64,000 nucleotides of DNA from Roseovarius aestuarii (GTDB lineage Bacteria; Pseudomonadota; Alphaproteobacteria; Rhodobacterales; Rhodobacteraceae): positions 310,001 to 374,000 of the forward strand of contig JAPWHL010000001.1 in the NCBI GenBank assembly GCA_027214255.1, written 5' to 3'. The notes beneath the pieces are model-generated. The model saw only the letters and a list, made by a program, of their open reading frames with translations. It had not been told where the DNA came from and made no database searches. Position 1 is the first letter of the stretch, and each line of letters begins with the position of its first letter. The position numbers were made by a program, and so were the translations under genes. Shown piece after piece: positions 1-8,293 of the stretch.

Positions 1-1
1 G

Positions 2-784
2 ATGCTGATCGTAACCGGATCGCAAGGGGAGCGCCGCGCGGCCAGCGCGCAGCTGGCCAATGGTAAGTATCAGGGCATCAAGATGAAGGATGGCGACACG
101 TTCCTGTTTTCGTCCAAGACGATCCCGGGTAACGAACGCGGTGTTATTCGTATCATCAACCAGTTCTCGGAAATGGGCGTGGATGTGGTGGACGACTCTA
201 ACGGGTTGTACCACGTGTCAGGCCATGCGAACCGTCCTGATCTGGAAACGATGCATTCGTTGATCAAGCCGCAGATGGTGGTGCCAATGCACGGAGAACA
301 TCGCCACCTGCGCGAACACGTAAAGCTGTGTAATGCCAAGGGGATGCGCGGAGTTCTTGCGGTCAACGGCATGATGGTGGATCTGAGTGCGAGTTCGCCC
401 AGTATCGTGGAATATGTCGACACCGGGCGCACTTATCTGGATGGGTCTGTGCATGTTGGCGCGATGGACGGAGTGGTGCGCGATCGTATTCGCATGGCGT
501 TGAACGGGCATGTCACGGTCAATGTGATCTTGGATGAGAATGATGATCCTTTGGGAGAGCCTTGGTGCGAAATCAAGGGGTTGGCCGAAACAGGGCGTTC
601 GAATGCGCCATTGGCTGATGTTCTGGAAGAAGACCTGAACCAGTTCATGGGACGGGCCGGCGACCGGACTTTGGCCGATGACGACAAACTTGAAGAAGAG
701 TTGCGCCGCGTCACCCGCCAGTCGGCCAATGCCGAAGTCGGCAAGAAACCCGAAGTGTCGGTTATTATCAGCCGTCTGAGTTGA
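2..784 (+). CDS. rnj: Ribonuclease J, C-terminal part (5' truncated by window)
   Basis: Open from the window edge, so the N-terminal metallo-beta-lactamase half lies outside. The visible 260 residues match the RNase J C-terminal region: the segment VVPMHGEHRHLREH (about residues 93-106 of the visible part) is the conserved beta-CASP histidine segment contributing to the metal site, followed by the small C-terminal domain of RNase J. RNase J is a cytoplasmic 5'-3' exo/endoribonuclease in mRNA turnover and rRNA maturation. The reading frame starts at position 2; an internal ATG there is not the true start. It converges on the minus-strand HD-domain gene 21 bp downstream. Identity is confident from motif and length; the true start cannot be seen. 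Confidence 0.9.
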   Translation: MLIVTGSQGERRAASAQLANGKYQGIKMKDGDTFLFSSKTIPGNERGVIRIINQFSEMGVDVVDDSNGLYHVSGHANRPDLETMHSLIKPQMVVPMHGEHRHLREHVKLCNAKGMRGVLAVNGMMVDLSASSPSIVEYVDTGRTYLDGSVHVGAMDGVVRDRIRMALNGHVTVNVILDENDDPLGEPWCEIKGLAETGRSNAPLADVLEEDLNQFMGRAGDRTLADDDKLEEELRRVTRQSANAEVGKKPEVSVIISRLS

Positions 785-805
785 CGCAGGGGCGCGTGCC
801 TTTTG

Positions 806-1396
806 TTAGGCGCGCGCGACCTCTTCGATGTCGGCAACTGTCGCTGCCAAGCGTTTGCTTAACGCGATGGATTGCTGCGTGGCACTGTTACCGGTCAGAC
901 GTATGTTCAGGGCCTCACTAAGTGCGCGATAGTACCACAGGGTCTTGTCCTGTTTTGCGGTAAAGCGATCAAACACCACGGGACCAACAGTGCGCAGATC
1001 GTCAAGTATTGATGATGCATTGTGCAACTTGTCACAGGCCGTCACCAGAATCGCATCATCCGATTTCGTCGCGATACCAGTGATATAGGCGCGTTTTCTA
1101 ACGTCCCAGCCGGCCTTTTCAACGCCGTCTGAGTCCGAGCATTCACACACGATTCCGGCGACGCGGTCACCGTAGCGGCGCGCGATTTCGGATGCGGCCT
1201 CGGGGCCGCCTTGATCCTCGACAGCGTCATGTAAAAGGCCTGCGATGGCCTGATCTTCGTCTCCGCCATATTCCAGCACAAGTGCGGAAACCGACATGAG
1301 ATGCGCGATATAGGGGATGCCTGAAACCTTGCGCGACTGGCTGCGGTGCAGCCGTGCGGTATAGGACAGGGCATCGTCGAAACGATCTGTCAGCAT
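806..1396 (-). CDS. Small HD-domain hydrolase (MESH1/small alarmone hydrolase-like)
   Basis: A 196-residue single-domain HD phosphohydrolase. Metal-binding residues are visible as H32, the H56-D57 doublet in LLHDAVED, and the E60-D61 pair typical of the (p)ppGpp hydrolase domain of RelA/SpoT proteins. There is no synthetase or TGS domain, so it resembles stand-alone alarmone hydrolases (SAH/MESH1). Predicted cytoplasmic role: hydrolysis of (p)ppGpp or a related nucleotide; substrate is inferred from the ED motif. It sits downstream of, and in the same direction as, the helicase, with a strong hairpin between them. An ordinary HD-superfamily nucleotidase remains possible. Confidence 0.75.
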   Translation of the reverse strand: MLTDRFDDALSYTARLHRSQSRKVSGIPYIAHLMSVSALVLEYGGDEDQAIAGLLHDAVEDQGGPEAASEIARRYGDRVAGIVCECSDSDGVEKAGWDVRKRAYITGIATKSDDAILVTACDKLHNASSILDDLRTVGPVVFDRFTAKQDKTLWYYRALSEALNIRLTGNSATQQSIALSKRLAATVADIEEVARA

Positions 1397-1536
1397 AGTA
1401 ATTTCCTAATTTAGGGGAGTGCCGGGTCATTTGCCTAGCAGGTTCAGCATAAGCCCGATTGCGGTCAGGTCAATCCGTTTGATTGGTCTTGATGTCGCAG
1501 TCGAGGGCCAAGAGGCTAATCACAGGCTCGCACATG

Positions 1537-1570
1537 CCTGCGGCCCCGGATCAATGTCCGGGGCCGCAGG
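1537..1570. terminator. 14-bp perfect hairpin between helicase and HD gene
   Basis: CCTGCGGCCCCGGA (1537-1550) pairs perfectly with 1557-1570 around a 6-nt loop TCAATG. It lies just downstream of the helicase stop on the minus strand. Neither strand shows a U-tract after the stem, so it may be a Rho-type or processing/3'-end-protecting hairpin rather than a classical intrinsic terminator. Confidence 0.5.
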
Positions 1571-1657
1571 TCGTGTCATATAGGCTGGGCGATTGGCGCA
1601 ATGCAGCGCACCAGTATGAGAGGCTGATCGATCCGCTTGCGGTGATCGGCGCGCGCC

Positions 1658-3217
1658 TTAACTTGCGCGGCGTTCCTCAAAGCTGAGGGCGATAAAGCTG
1701 GGCATATGATCACCCATACCGACAGTTCTGTTGTCGCTACCACCACCATTACCGCCTGAACGACCTCGGCCACCGCGACTGCGCTTTGGCTTGTCTTCTC
1801 GGGGGGCTTCGTCAGAGGTGTCGGGCCGCGCTGCGGCCTGCTCGGTCTGTTCGGTCGGGGCTGGTGTGTCTTGCTGCGCGGCAATCTCAGGTTTGGCTTC
1901 GGACGGTTGGGCGGCCGTGGCCTCCTGCGTCTGAGCGGCATCCGAAGGCTTGCGGCGGCTGCGCGTGCGGCGCGGCTTGGCCGGTTTGTCCTCGGGCTTT
2001 TCTTCGGTGCTGCTCTCGGGGCCGGCGCTGTCCTTGGTCGGGGCGTCGGCAGTGTCGGGGGCAGGGCCTCCGATAGGGTTTTCGATCCGTGGGATCTCTT
2101 TCTGGAGCAAGGCGTCAATCGCGGCCAGATTTTTTTCGTCGCGCGGATTGCAGATCATCATGGCCTTGCCCAAACGTCCAGCGCGCCCTGTGCGGCCAAT
2201 GCGGTGGACGTAATCCTCGGCATGGCTGGGAACGTCGAAGTTGAACACATGGCTGACCGAAGGCACGTCCAGACCGCGTGCGGCGACGTCCGAGGCGACC
2301 AAAAACCGCAACGCGCCGTCACGAAAACCGTCCAATGTCCGGGTGCGTTGGCTTTGGTCCAGATCACCGTGAATAGGTGCTGCATCATAGCCGTTCTTTT
2401 TCAGCGACTTGGCGACGATATCGACATCTGTTTTGCGGTTGCAAAAGATAATCGCGTTGCTGCACAGATCGCCTTCGCCGTCAATCAACGCGCGCAGCAG
2501 TTTGCGTTTTTCCGAGGCCTCGCGATCACGGCGCGATCCTTTGAACATAACCACGCCCTGCGTGATCGTTTCCGATGCGCTGGCCTGACGGGCCACTTCG
2601 ACGCGGGCAGGGTTGCTGAGGAACGTATTGGTGATCCGTTCAATCTCGGGGGCCATTGTGGCCGAGAAAAACAACGTCTGGCGCGTGAACGGCGTCAACG
2701 AAAAGATGCGTTCGATATCGGGAATGAATCCCATATCCAACATCCGGTCTGCTTCGTCGATGACCATGATTTGCACGCCGGTCAACAGAAGTTTCCCACG
2801 TTCGAAATGGTCCAGAAGGCGACCGGGCGTGGCGATCAGGACATCGACGCCTTTGTCGATCAGCTTGTCTTGTTCCTTGAAACTAACGCCGCCAATCAAA
2901 AGGGCCTTGGTCAGTTTCACGTGTTTTGCATAGGTGTCAAAGTTTTCAGCCACTTGCGCGGCCAATTCACGCGTGGGGCACAAAACCAGGCTGCGCGGCA
3001 TACGTGCACGGGCGCGGCCACGGGCCAAAAGGGTTATCATCGGTAGAACGAACCCGGCGGTCTTGCCTGTGCCTGTTTGGGCGATGCCCAAAACGTCACG
3101 ACCTTCGAGTGCGGGGGGAATCGCCCCAGCCTGGATGGGGGTCGGGCTTTCATAGCCGGCTTCTTCAATGGCCTTTACGACCTTCGGGCTCAGATTGAGA
3201 TCGGAGAATTTTGTCAT
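1658..3217 (-). CDS. DEAD-box ATP-dependent RNA helicase (RhlE-like)
   Basis: 519 residues starting MTKFSDLNLS. Visible motifs: Q motif around SPTPIQ (24-29), Walker A AQTGTGKT (46-53), PTREL (81-85), DEAD (154-157), SAT (185-187) and HRIGRTGRAGR in the second RecA domain. The C-terminal hundred or so residues form a low-complexity tail rich in Pro, Ala, Glu, Arg and ending in an SRGGRGRSGG-type RG-rich segment, as in RhlE/DeaD-like helicases, where the tail binds RNA. Role: ATP-driven RNA unwinding in ribosome assembly, cold adaptation or the degradosome. The frame is open further upstream to 3403, but that extension (62 codons) does not look like helicase, and MTKFSDL is the canonical start, so 3217 is chosen. 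Confidence 0.93.
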   Translation of the reverse strand: MTKFSDLNLSPKVVKAIEEAGYESPTPIQAGAIPPALEGRDVLGIAQTGTGKTAGFVLPMITLLARGRARARMPRSLVLCPTRELAAQVAENFDTYAKHVKLTKALLIGGVSFKEQDKLIDKGVDVLIATPGRLLDHFERGKLLLTGVQIMVIDEADRMLDMGFIPDIERIFSLTPFTRQTLFFSATMAPEIERITNTFLSNPARVEVARQASASETITQGVVMFKGSRRDREASEKRKLLRALIDGEGDLCSNAIIFCNRKTDVDIVAKSLKKNGYDAAPIHGDLDQSQRTRTLDGFRDGALRFLVASDVAARGLDVPSVSHVFNFDVPSHAEDYVHRIGRTGRAGRLGKAMMICNPRDEKNLAAIDALLQKEIPRIENPIGGPAPDTADAPTKDSAGPESSTEEKPEDKPAKPRRTRSRRKPSDAAQTQEATAAQPSEAKPEIAAQQDTPAPTEQTEQAAARPDTSDEAPREDKPKRSRGGRGRSGGNGGGSDNRTVGMGDHMPSFIALSFEERRAS

Positions 3218-3459
3218 GTGTATCCGTGGTTTACGGACACAATTGGGCCCGCACGTCTGATCGGGTCCGGGCCCGGACGGCCCTGTGGTTGTCCACATCA
3301 GTGGACCCGTTAACCGCGGATGTAGCCGAGAAATGGGGTGCTGGTCAATGCGGCAGGCTGAAACGTGGCCAATCCATGCCGCTGATGCGGGATTGTTGCG
3401 CAATTAGCACCAACGCAGTGGTGGGAAAGGGTTTTCGAGGCAACAATGTGACGAAACAG

Positions 3460-4413
3460 TCAGGCGTAATCAGGGAAATGCCGGGCGCGTTTGGCGTCCA
3501 AGTCCAGATCAATGTGATGCAGTAATCCATGCGCCTCCAGCCGTTCGCGCAATTGCGGGGACGCGGTGCAGACTTCGTCATAAAAGGCGCGCAACGCGGA
3601 TGCGCCCCCTTCGGCCTCTATTGCGCAAAACAACTGGTTCATCGTGGTTGGCACACTGGACGCCCCCTTGAGGTCGGGCCGGTACGAGCCTTGCTCAAGA
3701 CGATAGCGATAGGCGCGTTGCCACGCGTCCCAACTGGGGGCGTGGAGATGGCACAAATGGGCCGGCAGATCGTGATCATTGGGCAAACGCGTACCATCCT
3801 TGAATGCGTTGTGAATGCGCAGGCCGCCCCCTTCGATTCCGGTGCGCACAAACACCTTGCCCGCGACATGGCTGAGAAACCCGCCATTCAGCAGCATGCC
3901 GAATGTGGGGTAAATCTGGGCCGTCTGGGCGTTGCGTGGACTTTGGCGGTGATGACAGGCCTTGAACCAATGGCTGTCGCTGTCGGGCGCGCCTGACGGC
4001 GGTGCCAGTGCTTCGATCGGGCGGACACGGGCCGTGAGGGCATCGGCAGGCAGGGCGGCCAATTGATCGGCAATTGTGCCGTGATCGCCGGGCCATAGAA
4101 ATTCATCTACGTCGATATGACCCAGCCAGTCCACCTGCGGCTGGCGGCGATAGGCGCGGGTCGCATTGGCGGTCTGGCGCGGTTGATGGGCATCAGGGCG
4201 CTTGCGGCCTTTGCTCCAATAGGCGGCATCGGTGACAATGACACGGCAACGCGGATGGTTGGCCAAGGACCGGCGCGCTGCGGGGCAATCTTCGTCCAGA
4301 TAGATGTGCAGGCGGTGCGCGCCAAGGTCCAGATGATGCGCTGCAAAGTTCAAGATTGCCTCGGCCGTAGCCTTGATCGTGGAGACCAGGCCCCAAGTTA
4401 AGCTGTCTGTCAT
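3460..4413 (-). CDS. Glycosyltransferase family 2-type protein
   Basis: 317 residues. The N-terminus (STIKATAEAILNFAAHHLDLGAHRLHIYLDED) and the acidic motif HIDVDEFL near residue 100 match the glycosyltransferase-2-like family common in Rhodobacterales, where DVDEF serves as the DxD-type metal/nucleotide-sugar site. Likely transfers a sugar during surface polysaccharide or glycoprotein synthesis; acceptor and donor cannot be told from sequence. No signal peptide or membrane helix is apparent. It is transcribed toward the helicase gene with a 242-bp gap in which I see no gene. The start at 4413 is the first ATG of the conserved N-terminus. Confidence 0.7.
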   Translation of the reverse strand: MTDSLTWGLVSTIKATAEAILNFAAHHLDLGAHRLHIYLDEDCPAARRSLANHPRCRVIVTDAAYWSKGRKRPDAHQPRQTANATRAYRRQPQVDWLGHIDVDEFLWPGDHGTIADQLAALPADALTARVRPIEALAPPSGAPDSDSHWFKACHHRQSPRNAQTAQIYPTFGMLLNGGFLSHVAGKVFVRTGIEGGGLRIHNAFKDGTRLPNDHDLPAHLCHLHAPSWDAWQRAYRYRLEQGSYRPDLKGASSVPTTMNQLFCAIEAEGGASALRAFYDEVCTASPQLRERLEAHGLLHHIDLDLDAKRARHFPDYA

Positions 4414-4583
4414 TGGTTGGCCTGTATCACTGCGGTGTAAAACGCGCCTAGATGTCCAGAATGCCGGGGTGACATGCGCGCTGCAAGGGGGATCGTGTGG
4501 ATGTACAAATCTGGCCCCCGCGCATCTTGCGCTTGAGGGTCATGCCCTCTACATCTTTTGTAACGCTGCACTGGAGGGCAACC

Positions 4584-4820
4584 ATGGCCATTCTCGCCTC
4601 AGATATCGAAGCATTGATTCGTGAAAGTTTCCCGAATGCACAGGTGAGTGTGCAGGGGGACGACGGCGCGCATTTTGCCGCCGAAGTAGTAGATGAATCG
4701 TTTCGCGGCAAGAACCGCGTTCAGCAACAGCGCGCTGTGTATGCGGCCCTGAAGGGCAAAATGGACGGCTCGGCGGGCGAAGTGCACGCACTGGCCCTGA
4801 CCACGCGCGCCCCTGAATAA
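4584..4820 (+). CDS. bolA: BolA family protein
   Basis: 78 residues covering the whole BolA fold, including the FRGKNRVQQQRAVYAAL segment and the late EVHAL segment carrying the conserved His that helps ligate a [2Fe-2S] cluster with monothiol glutaredoxin. The start at 4584 is supported by GGAGG at 4572-4576; the frame is open upstream but those residues are not BolA-like. Cytoplasmic partner of CGFS glutaredoxins in iron-sulfur trafficking and iron sensing. The Grx4 gene follows 129 bp downstream on the same strand, which fits the known physical partnership. Confidence 0.93.
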   Translation: MAILASDIEALIRESFPNAQVSVQGDDGAHFAAEVVDESFRGKNRVQQQRAVYAALKGKMDGSAGEVHALALTTRAPE

Positions 4821-4949
4821 GAGACCTTGTCCTGCGCATCGCGCCAGCACTGTTGCGGTGTGGCGATGTTGCGGGTTTTTTGAAAACAGCCCGCGTGAAT
4901 GGCGGGTCAGGCGACCATCGGTACGCCGCGCCTGAAAACGGAGACAGAT

Positions 4950-5312
4950 ATGACCGACGTAAAAGCCCAGATCGAAGAAACCGTAAAAGCTAATGACGTG
5001 GTGCTGTACATGAAAGGCACCAAAGAAATGCCGCAATGCGGATTCTCTTCGCGCGTGGCAGGTGTGTTGAATTTCATGGGTATCGATTATGCCGATGTGA
5101 ATGTGCTGGCAGATGAGGCCATCCGCCAAGGCATCAAGGATTACTCGGATTGGCCGACGGTTCCGCAGCTTTACGTCAAAGGAGAGTTTGTGGGTGGCTG
5201 CGACATCATCACCGAGATGACTCTGTCGGGCGAATTGGACACGTTGTTTGAAGAAAACGGCGTGGCCTATGACAAGGCGGCAGCGGACAAAATTCGCGAA
5301 GCCAACGCCTGA
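4950..5312 (+). CDS. grxD: Monothiol glutaredoxin (Grx4/GrxD)
   Basis: 120 residues. The active-site motif CGFS is at residues 30-33, preceded by the conserved KGT loop (22-24) and followed by WPTVPQLYVKGEFVGGCDI, the glutathione-binding TVP and GGxD segments. Single-domain monothiol glutaredoxins carry glutathione-ligated [2Fe-2S] clusters and pass them to apo-proteins or BolA. RBS-like GGAGA precedes the ATG at 4950. Neighbour of bolA, as in many alphaproteobacteria. Confidence 0.96.
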   Translation: MTDVKAQIEETVKANDVVLYMKGTKEMPQCGFSSRVAGVLNFMGIDYADVNVLADEAIRQGIKDYSDWPTVPQLYVKGEFVGGCDIITEMTLSGELDTLFEENGVAYDKAAADKIREANA

Positions 5313-5415
5313 ACGCGGGCGGTCGCGCGCAATCAGGCGGCGGAATTTGGGTATTTGGCCCAAGAAAAAATCACGGGGGCGGTTTGTTTTCTGCCAGTAA
5401 CGTGCTGGGGCACGC

Positions 5416-5438
5416 AGGGCATCCAGAATGGATGCCCT
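5416..5438. terminator. 9-bp perfect hairpin between grxD and aminotransferase
   Basis: AGGGCATCC (5416-5424), loop AGAAT, GGATGCCCT (5430-5438), then only a short T run. It could end the grxD transcript or act in the aminotransferase leader. It lies inside the open frame upstream of the aminotransferase, which supports the later start at 5468. Confidence 0.4.
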
Positions 5439-5467
5439 TTGGCATGGCGCATACGCTAGGGGGGGAT

Positions 5468-6610
5468 ATGAGAAACTTTGCCTTGGAAACACATTTCTCG
5501 AAGTGGGAATTTGCCGCACGCCATCACATGACGGCGTCGGACGCGCAAAGCCTGACCATTGCGGAGCTGCTGGATATGGCGGGACCGGAGGCGCGGGATG
5601 ATTTGCTTGAGTGCTGGCTGGGCTATACCGAAACACGCGGCGCGCCGGATTTGCGCGCAGCGCTGGCGCAAACCTATGATGCGTGCCAAGCATCGGACAT
5701 CCAGTGTTTTGTCGGAGCCGAAGAGGCGATCTATGCTGCGATGCGGGTGATGTTGACGCCTGACGATCATGCGATTGTTCTGGTGCCGAATTATCAGGCC
5801 GCCGAAACCTTGCCGTTGGGCATTTGTGATGTGACCGGCGTGGCGCTGCGTGCCGAGGACAATTGGCAGCTGGATGTGGATGCGATCCGCGCTGCGATGC
5901 GTCCGAACACCAAGCTGGTGTCGATCAACTTCCCGAACAATCCTACGGGAGCGATCCCGACGCGAGACGCGTTTGATGCCTTGGTCGCGCTGTGCCGTGA
6001 ACGCGGTGTGTGGCTGTTCAGTGACGAGGTGTATCGTCTGTTGGAGTTGGATGCCTCCAAGCGTGTGCCGCAGGTGGCGGATGTCTATGAGCGCGGCGTT
6101 TCGGTGAATGTGTTGTCCAAGGCTTATGGTCTGCCGGGGTTGCGCGTGGGCTGGATCGCCTGCCGGGATGCCAGTTTGTTGGACGCGCTGGAGAAATACC
6201 GTCATTACCTGTCGATTTGCGGGTCCGCCCCGAGCGAGAGGTTGGCGGTTGCGGCCCTATCGGTGCGTGACCAGATATTGGAACGTAATCTGGCCATCGT
6301 GCGCGGCAATCAGGCCTTGTTGGATACGTTTTTTGCCGACTATCCCGACCTGTTTGAATGGCGTCACCCTGATGGGGGCTGCGTTGCCTATCCGCGCTAT
6401 CTGGGGGCGGACGGGGTCGAGGCGTTTTGCCATGATATTGTCGAACAGGAGGGGGTTTTGCTATTGCCCGCCTCGATTTATCACTCGGAATTGATGGCGT
6501 CCCCAACGGATCGGTTTCGCATCGGCATGGGGCGCAAGGGGATTGATGCAGGGCTGGATGCGATGCGCCGGTTTCTGGATCGGCGCGGCAATTCGGCCGC
6601 GCGCGGCTAG
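5468..6610 (+). CDS. PLP-dependent aminotransferase, class I/II
   Basis: 380 residues of fold-type I aminotransferase. Visible landmarks: NNPTG loop, SDEVYR with the PLP-pyridine Asp, and SKAYGLPGLR with the Schiff-base lysine at about K218; a conserved Arg near RFRIGMG binds the substrate carboxylate. It should transfer an amino group from an amino acid to a 2-oxo acid; the substrate is not evident. The start at 5468 has GGGGGA just upstream and excludes a hairpin; the frame is open to 5384. It is followed convergently by a GntR regulator that probably controls the dioxygenase and perhaps this gene. Confidence 0.88.
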   Translation: MRNFALETHFSKWEFAARHHMTASDAQSLTIAELLDMAGPEARDDLLECWLGYTETRGAPDLRAALAQTYDACQASDIQCFVGAEEAIYAAMRVMLTPDDHAIVLVPNYQAAETLPLGICDVTGVALRAEDNWQLDVDAIRAAMRPNTKLVSINFPNNPTGAIPTRDAFDALVALCRERGVWLFSDEVYRLLELDASKRVPQVADVYERGVSVNVLSKAYGLPGLRVGWIACRDASLLDALEKYRHYLSICGSAPSERLAVAALSVRDQILERNLAIVRGNQALLDTFFADYPDLFEWRHPDGGCVAYPRYLGADGVEAFCHDIVEQEGVLLLPASIYHSELMASPTDRFRIGMGRKGIDAGLDAMRRFLDRRGNSAARG

Positions 6611-6645
6611 CGCGCGGGTTTCAGCCAGTCGAAATGTTGCGCGTG

Positions 6646-7326
6646 TCAGGCCACGTCGTCGGCATAGATATGGGCCAGAGCCGTCTGGACCTGCAGCCGG
6701 ACCTCATCTGCGGATTTTTGCAAATGCTGGCGCAAGAGGGCAATGGCCTGGGCGGTGTCGCGGTGCCGGATGGCGTCGATCAGTTTTGCGTGTTCGGAAA
6801 TTCCGCCGACCCGTCGGGTGCCGGGCTCTAGGTTGATGCGGCGCACGAAGCGGATTCGGTAGTTGATGTTTTCTAGGTACTTCAGGCGGGATGCGTTGCC
6901 TGCCAGCGCCGACAGGCCCAGATGAAATGCCTCGTCCAGATCGACCAGTTGATCCAACGTACCCCCGTCAGCCGCAGCGTGCCTGTCATGCCATGTCATG
7001 GCAAAGCTTTCGAGTGTTGCATCATCACAAGCGGCCAGTGCTGCCGCTATCGCTCCTGATTCCAGATCGAACCGCGTTTCATAAAGGTCGTTGACCTCGC
7101 TGGTGCTGAGACGACGGCAAAAGAAACCGCGCCCGGGTTCAAAGCTGACCAGACCATCGGCGATCAGCCTGTTCAGCGCCTCGCGGATGGGGGCGCGGCT
7201 CATCGACAGGGTCTGGGCGATTTCGGATTCATTCAGGCGGCTGCCCGGTTTGAATCCGAACGTAACCAACTGATCGCGCAGCTGTTCATAGGCTTTGTCA
7301 ACGGTCGTTCCCGAGGTGCGAGTCAT
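6646..7326 (-). CDS. GntR-family (FadR/FCD subfamily) transcriptional regulator
   Basis: 226 residues. An N-terminal winged helix (KAYEQLRDQLVTFGFKPGSRL ... MSRAPIREALNRL) is followed by an all-helical FCD ligand domain with ETRFDLE and the metal/ligand-binding residues D, H, H typical of FCD proteins (for example DEAFHLGL and SEHAKLI). It likely represses catabolic genes and responds to a small organic acid. The ATG at 7326 with GGGA upstream is preferred over a TTG at 7338. It is divergent from the PhyH dioxygenase; the 102-bp spacer contains an inverted repeat that is a plausible operator. Confidence 0.9.
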   Translation of the reverse strand: MTRTSGTTVDKAYEQLRDQLVTFGFKPGSRLNESEIAQTLSMSRAPIREALNRLIADGLVSFEPGRGFFCRRLSTSEVNDLYETRFDLESGAIAAALAACDDATLESFAMTWHDRHAAADGGTLDQLVDLDEAFHLGLSALAGNASRLKYLENINYRIRFVRRINLEPGTRRVGGISEHAKLIDAIRHRDTAQAIALLRQHLQKSADEVRLQVQTALAHIYADDVA

Positions 7327-7355
7327 GATTTTTCCCAATGCGTGAGACTGCGACC

Positions 7356-7405
7356 TTGACAGGTTGTGTGGTGCGCGTCAATTCTGTCGTCAGAATTGTC
7401 GACAG
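7356..7405. promoter_or_regulatory. Candidate promoter and GntR operator between the GntR gene and the dioxygenase
   Basis: TTGACA at 7356-7361 could be a -35 element for the dioxygenase. An inverted repeat CTGTCG (7384-7389) / CGACAG (7400-7405) and an overlapping 8-bp palindrome TGTCGACA (7398-7405) lie about 25 bp before the dioxygenase start, where a repressor would act. No convincing -10 is seen. Confidence 0.35.
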
Positions 7406-7428
7406 CATAGAAGACAGGGAGATTGAAG

Positions 7429-8271
7429 ATGATGGATGTTCAGACAGATGTGTCTAAGGCACGGCTGAGCGAGGCAGAACTGACGCAGTACAACGAAAAG
7501 GGCTGGATCGTCCCGAAATGGGAAATCCCGCAGGACCTGATTGCCGAGATGCGCGAAGAGTACGAACGCCTGTTGGCGGCAAACCCCAATCTGGGGTCTG
7601 ATCTGATTATGGCCCCGCATCAGGAAAATGGCGGATCGATGAACATCAAAGGCGGGTCGCGCAAGTGGCTGGAGTTTGCAACCCAGCCGGCGTTGATGGA
7701 AATTGCCCGCCAATTGATGGGCGATGACATCATCCTGTGGGGCACGACACTGTTTGGCAAACCACCCCATAACGGTAAGGAAACGCCGTGGCATCAGGAT
7801 GGCGGGTACTATCCGATCAAACCGCTAGAGACGCTGACGATGTGGATTCCTCTGGATGACGTGACGCCAGACAATGGGCCAATGTCCTTTATTCCGGGCA
7901 GCCACAAGGCGCATGAGCTGTTCACGCATAACTGGAAAGACAACCCCGAGGCGACGATCAACCTTGTGACCGATAATCGGTATTTCAACGAAGCCGACGC
8001 CGAGCCACTGGTGATCCGGGCGGGGCAGGTGTCCTTTCATGACATTTACATGATTCATGGATCTTCCGCGAACCGTACGGACAAGCGACGCGCGGCCTTG
8101 ATCGTGCGCCTGATGCCCGCGACGTCCTATTATGATCACGCATTGGGGGCCGAGATTGGCAAGAAGCACCCATCACAAGGGTACGGGGTACGCCCGCTCT
8201 ATTTGGTCAGCGGTCAGGACCGCGCGGGGAACAACTTTACCATCGGGCATGACGCGGCAGGACCGGCCTGA
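7429..8271 (+). CDS. Phytanoyl-CoA dioxygenase (PhyH)-family Fe(II)/2-oxoglutarate oxygenase
   Basis: 280 residues. The facial triad is visible as H122 and D124 in WHQDGGYY and H210 in MIHGSSANR; R220/R221 would bind 2-oxoglutarate. The IPGSHKAHE segment is typical of PhyH proteins. It hydroxylates a small substrate using O2 and 2-oxoglutarate; it does not show the EctD substrate motifs, so ectoine hydroxylase is unlikely. The start at 7429 is preceded by GGGAGA. Divergent GntR and neighbouring reductase and mutase-like genes suggest a catabolic role. Confidence 0.88.
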   Translation: MMDVQTDVSKARLSEAELTQYNEKGWIVPKWEIPQDLIAEMREEYERLLAANPNLGSDLIMAPHQENGGSMNIKGGSRKWLEFATQPALMEIARQLMGDDIILWGTTLFGKPPHNGKETPWHQDGGYYPIKPLETLTMWIPLDDVTPDNGPMSFIPGSHKAHELFTHNWKDNPEATINLVTDNRYFNEADAEPLVIRAGQVSFHDIYMIHGSSANRTDKRRAALIVRLMPATSYYDHALGAEIGKKHPSQGYGVRPLYLVSGQDRAGNNFTIGHDAAGPA

Positions 8272-8293
8272 TCTTGCGCGGGCAGGGCGGGTG

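Noticed and set aside
1871..3046. 391-codon plus-strand frame opposite the DEAD-box helicase
   Set aside because: The minus strand carries all helicase motifs in order; this frame has no recognisable features.
5384..5467. Upstream ATG of the aminotransferase frame
   Set aside because: The extension crosses a 9-bp hairpin and is unlike the family; ATG 5468 has GGGGGA just upstream.
7429..8271. Ectoine hydroxylase (EctD) assignment for the PhyH-family gene
   Set aside because: The EctD substrate-binding signature is not visible and no ect genes are nearby.
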